Below the pieces are notes generated by a model, which was not told the DNA's origin, made no database searches, and was given only the letters and a program-made list of their open reading frames with translations. Shown here piece by piece: positions 63,203 through 64,000 of a stretch of 64,000 nt of DNA (its first letter is position 1; each line of letters opens with the position of its first letter). Position numbers and translations under genes: made by a program. Source of the DNA: an uncultured Alphaproteobacteria bacterium (GTDB taxonomy: Bacteria; Pseudomonadota; Alphaproteobacteria; HIMB59); NCBI GenBank assembly GCA_902546975.1, contig CACCLU010000001.1:186001-250000 (forward strand). Reading direction: 5' to 3'.

Positions 63203-64000
63203 TTATGCTGATGGATAAGTAAATGGAAGGCTTCTTACTCTCATGTACTCTTTTTCAGATGTATTTGTCCATCTCAGAATTGATGATCTAAATTCAACAA
63301 TATGTGAGAAAAGAGCCTGAGAAACAGGGTCTTCCGCTGCTATTGAGCTACAAACCTCTCCTGCTCTTTGACCCAATGCATTCATAACTGGATCTGGCAA
63401 TTGTCTCATTTGAACACCATGCTCATTAATAAGTTTTTGATACGAACTATCGTTTGCAGCTTGGAACATAGATAGAACTTCCATGTTAACTGCCTTAGTT
63501 GCAATTGTGACTAGCTCTTTAGTTGCGTCATCAAGTTTTTCCCACTCAAACATATCTATTGAACAATCTAAGATAGTTGCTGGCTCATGCCATCCTGGGT
63601 TATAGTAATACTTAGCTGCTTGGTGTAATCCTTTACCTAAGTCAGCAGCAGGACCAATCCATTCTGTTGCATCAATCGCACCTGATGCAAGTGATGGAAG
63701 CACATCCGCTCCAGCCAAAAGAACTGTATTAGCGCCAAAAGATTTTAATACCTCTCCACCAAGACCAGGCATTCTGATTTTTAGACCTTCAAAGTCTGCT
63801 AGAGAATTAATTTCTTTATTAAACCAACCTCCCATCTGGTTACCAGTATTACCCATTGGAAGAAATTTTACACCGATAGCATTATAAGCTTTATCTGCTG
63901 CTTCAATTCCTCCACCATAGTAACACCATGCATTTTGTTCTTGAGCTGTTAAACCAAAAGGTAAAGCTGCAGAAAATGATGGTGCCATACTAATGTTTGT
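63203..64000 (-). CDS. dctP: TRAP transporter solute-binding protein, TakP-like (partial)
   Basis: The C-terminal 265 residues of a DctP-family periplasmic protein; the 5' part lies beyond the window. ALPFGLTAQEQNAWCYYGGG, LKIRMPGLGGEVLKSFGAN (with the substrate-binding Arg), GAIDATEWIGP and YYYNPGWHEPATILD match the TakP group, which binds pyruvate and other 2-oxo acids as a metal salt. It is convergent with dctQM, not upstream of it. The placement beside the TCA genes fits a 2-oxoacid importer. Confidence 0.9.
   Translation of the reverse strand, partial: TNISMAPSFSAALPFGLTAQEQNAWCYYGGGIEAADKAYNAIGVKFLPMGNTGNQMGGWFNKEINSLADFEGLKIRMPGLGGEVLKSFGANTVLLAGADVLPSLASGAIDATEWIGPAADLGKGLHQAAKYYYNPGWHEPATILDCSIDMFEWEKLDDATKELVTIATKAVNMEVLSMFQAANDSSYQKLINEHGVQMRQLPDPVMNALGQRAGEVCSSIAAEDPVSQALFSHIVEFRSSILRWTNTSEKEYMRVRSLPFTYPSA

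Noticed and set aside
1-64000. CRISPR arrays, insertion sequences, rRNA operons, replication origin
   Set aside because: No regularly spaced repeats, no transposase-like frames, no rRNA sequence seen. The rpmH-rnpA group is often near oriC, but no dnaA or DnaA-box cluster is visible here.

Overview
The window looks like the chromosome of a streamlined, very AT-rich (roughly one-third G+C by eye) marine alphaproteobacterium of the SAR11/HIMB59 kind. The support is alphaproteobacterial gene order (rpmH-rnpA-yidD-yidC-engB, dapD-dapE, kdsB next to a CycM-type cytochrome c and pheA, SRP RNA-dnaX-ybaB-recR, sdhCDAB-mdh-sucAB), an IalB-family protein, a TRAP transporter with a TakP-like binding protein, tiny intergenic gaps and many 1-14 nt gene overlaps. 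Taxonomy is inference: no marker-gene search was possible.

Layout. (1) 1-7008: end of an unknown gene, a Tat-type metallo-beta-lactamase-fold hydrolase, a three-gene envelope operon (MMPL/RND exporter, LolA-like protein, outer-membrane barrel protein), and a voltage-gated cation channel coupled to a tiny membrane protein. (2) 7009-8560: a small scar that looks like a decayed integrative element. It has a displaced 5' half of tRNA-Arg, a cupin gene, an unknown 134-aa gene followed by two strong hairpins, an N-terminal integrase remnant and the intact tRNA-Arg(ACG). (3) 8563-28910: housekeeping genes: panC, rpmH/rnpA/yidD/yidC/engB, lysine/cell-wall synthesis (dapD, dapE), tRNA and peptide maturation (truA, fmt, def), DNA metabolism (dnaX, ybaB, recR), SRP RNA, pheA, kdsB, cytochrome c, an AmpG-like permease and small envelope proteins. 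(4) 28913-46043: a carbohydrate/polyol region of about 17 kb. One half holds an ABC importer with two MalG-type permeases, an FGGY kinase, an sn-glycerol-1-phosphate-dehydrogenase-like enzyme, an SDR and a fused class II aldolase/SDR. The other half holds two class II aldolases, a second FGGY kinase, a HAD phosphatase, an SDR, a GpsA-like dehydrogenase and an RpiB-type isomerase. (5) 46221-50084: glpD, glpK and a LysR regulator. (6) 50138-60955: TCA-cycle genes acnA, sucB, sucA, mdh, sdhB, sdhA, sdhD, sdhC. (7) 60956-64000: a 297-bp divergent intergenic region holding a palindrome and a compact multi-stem RNA candidate, then a TRAP transporter (dctQM) and a convergent, truncated dctP.

How the parts fit (inference): imported sugar or polyol is phosphorylated by FGGY kinases, isomerised or oxidised, and cleaved by class II aldolases to dihydroxyacetone phosphate plus an aldehyde. 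Several glycerol-phosphate dehydrogenases then link it to glycerol metabolism, and carbon enters the adjacent TCA block, which also sits beside a probable 2-oxoacid TRAP importer.

The most notable observations are the tRNA-Arg half-duplication with integrase remnant, an apparent multi-branched RNA between sdhC and dctQ, a slippery A AAA AAG site in dnaX with a stop directly after it in the -1 frame, a glycosyltransferase that seems to start at ATT, a channel with a changed selectivity filter, and a SucB without a recognisable E3-binding domain.
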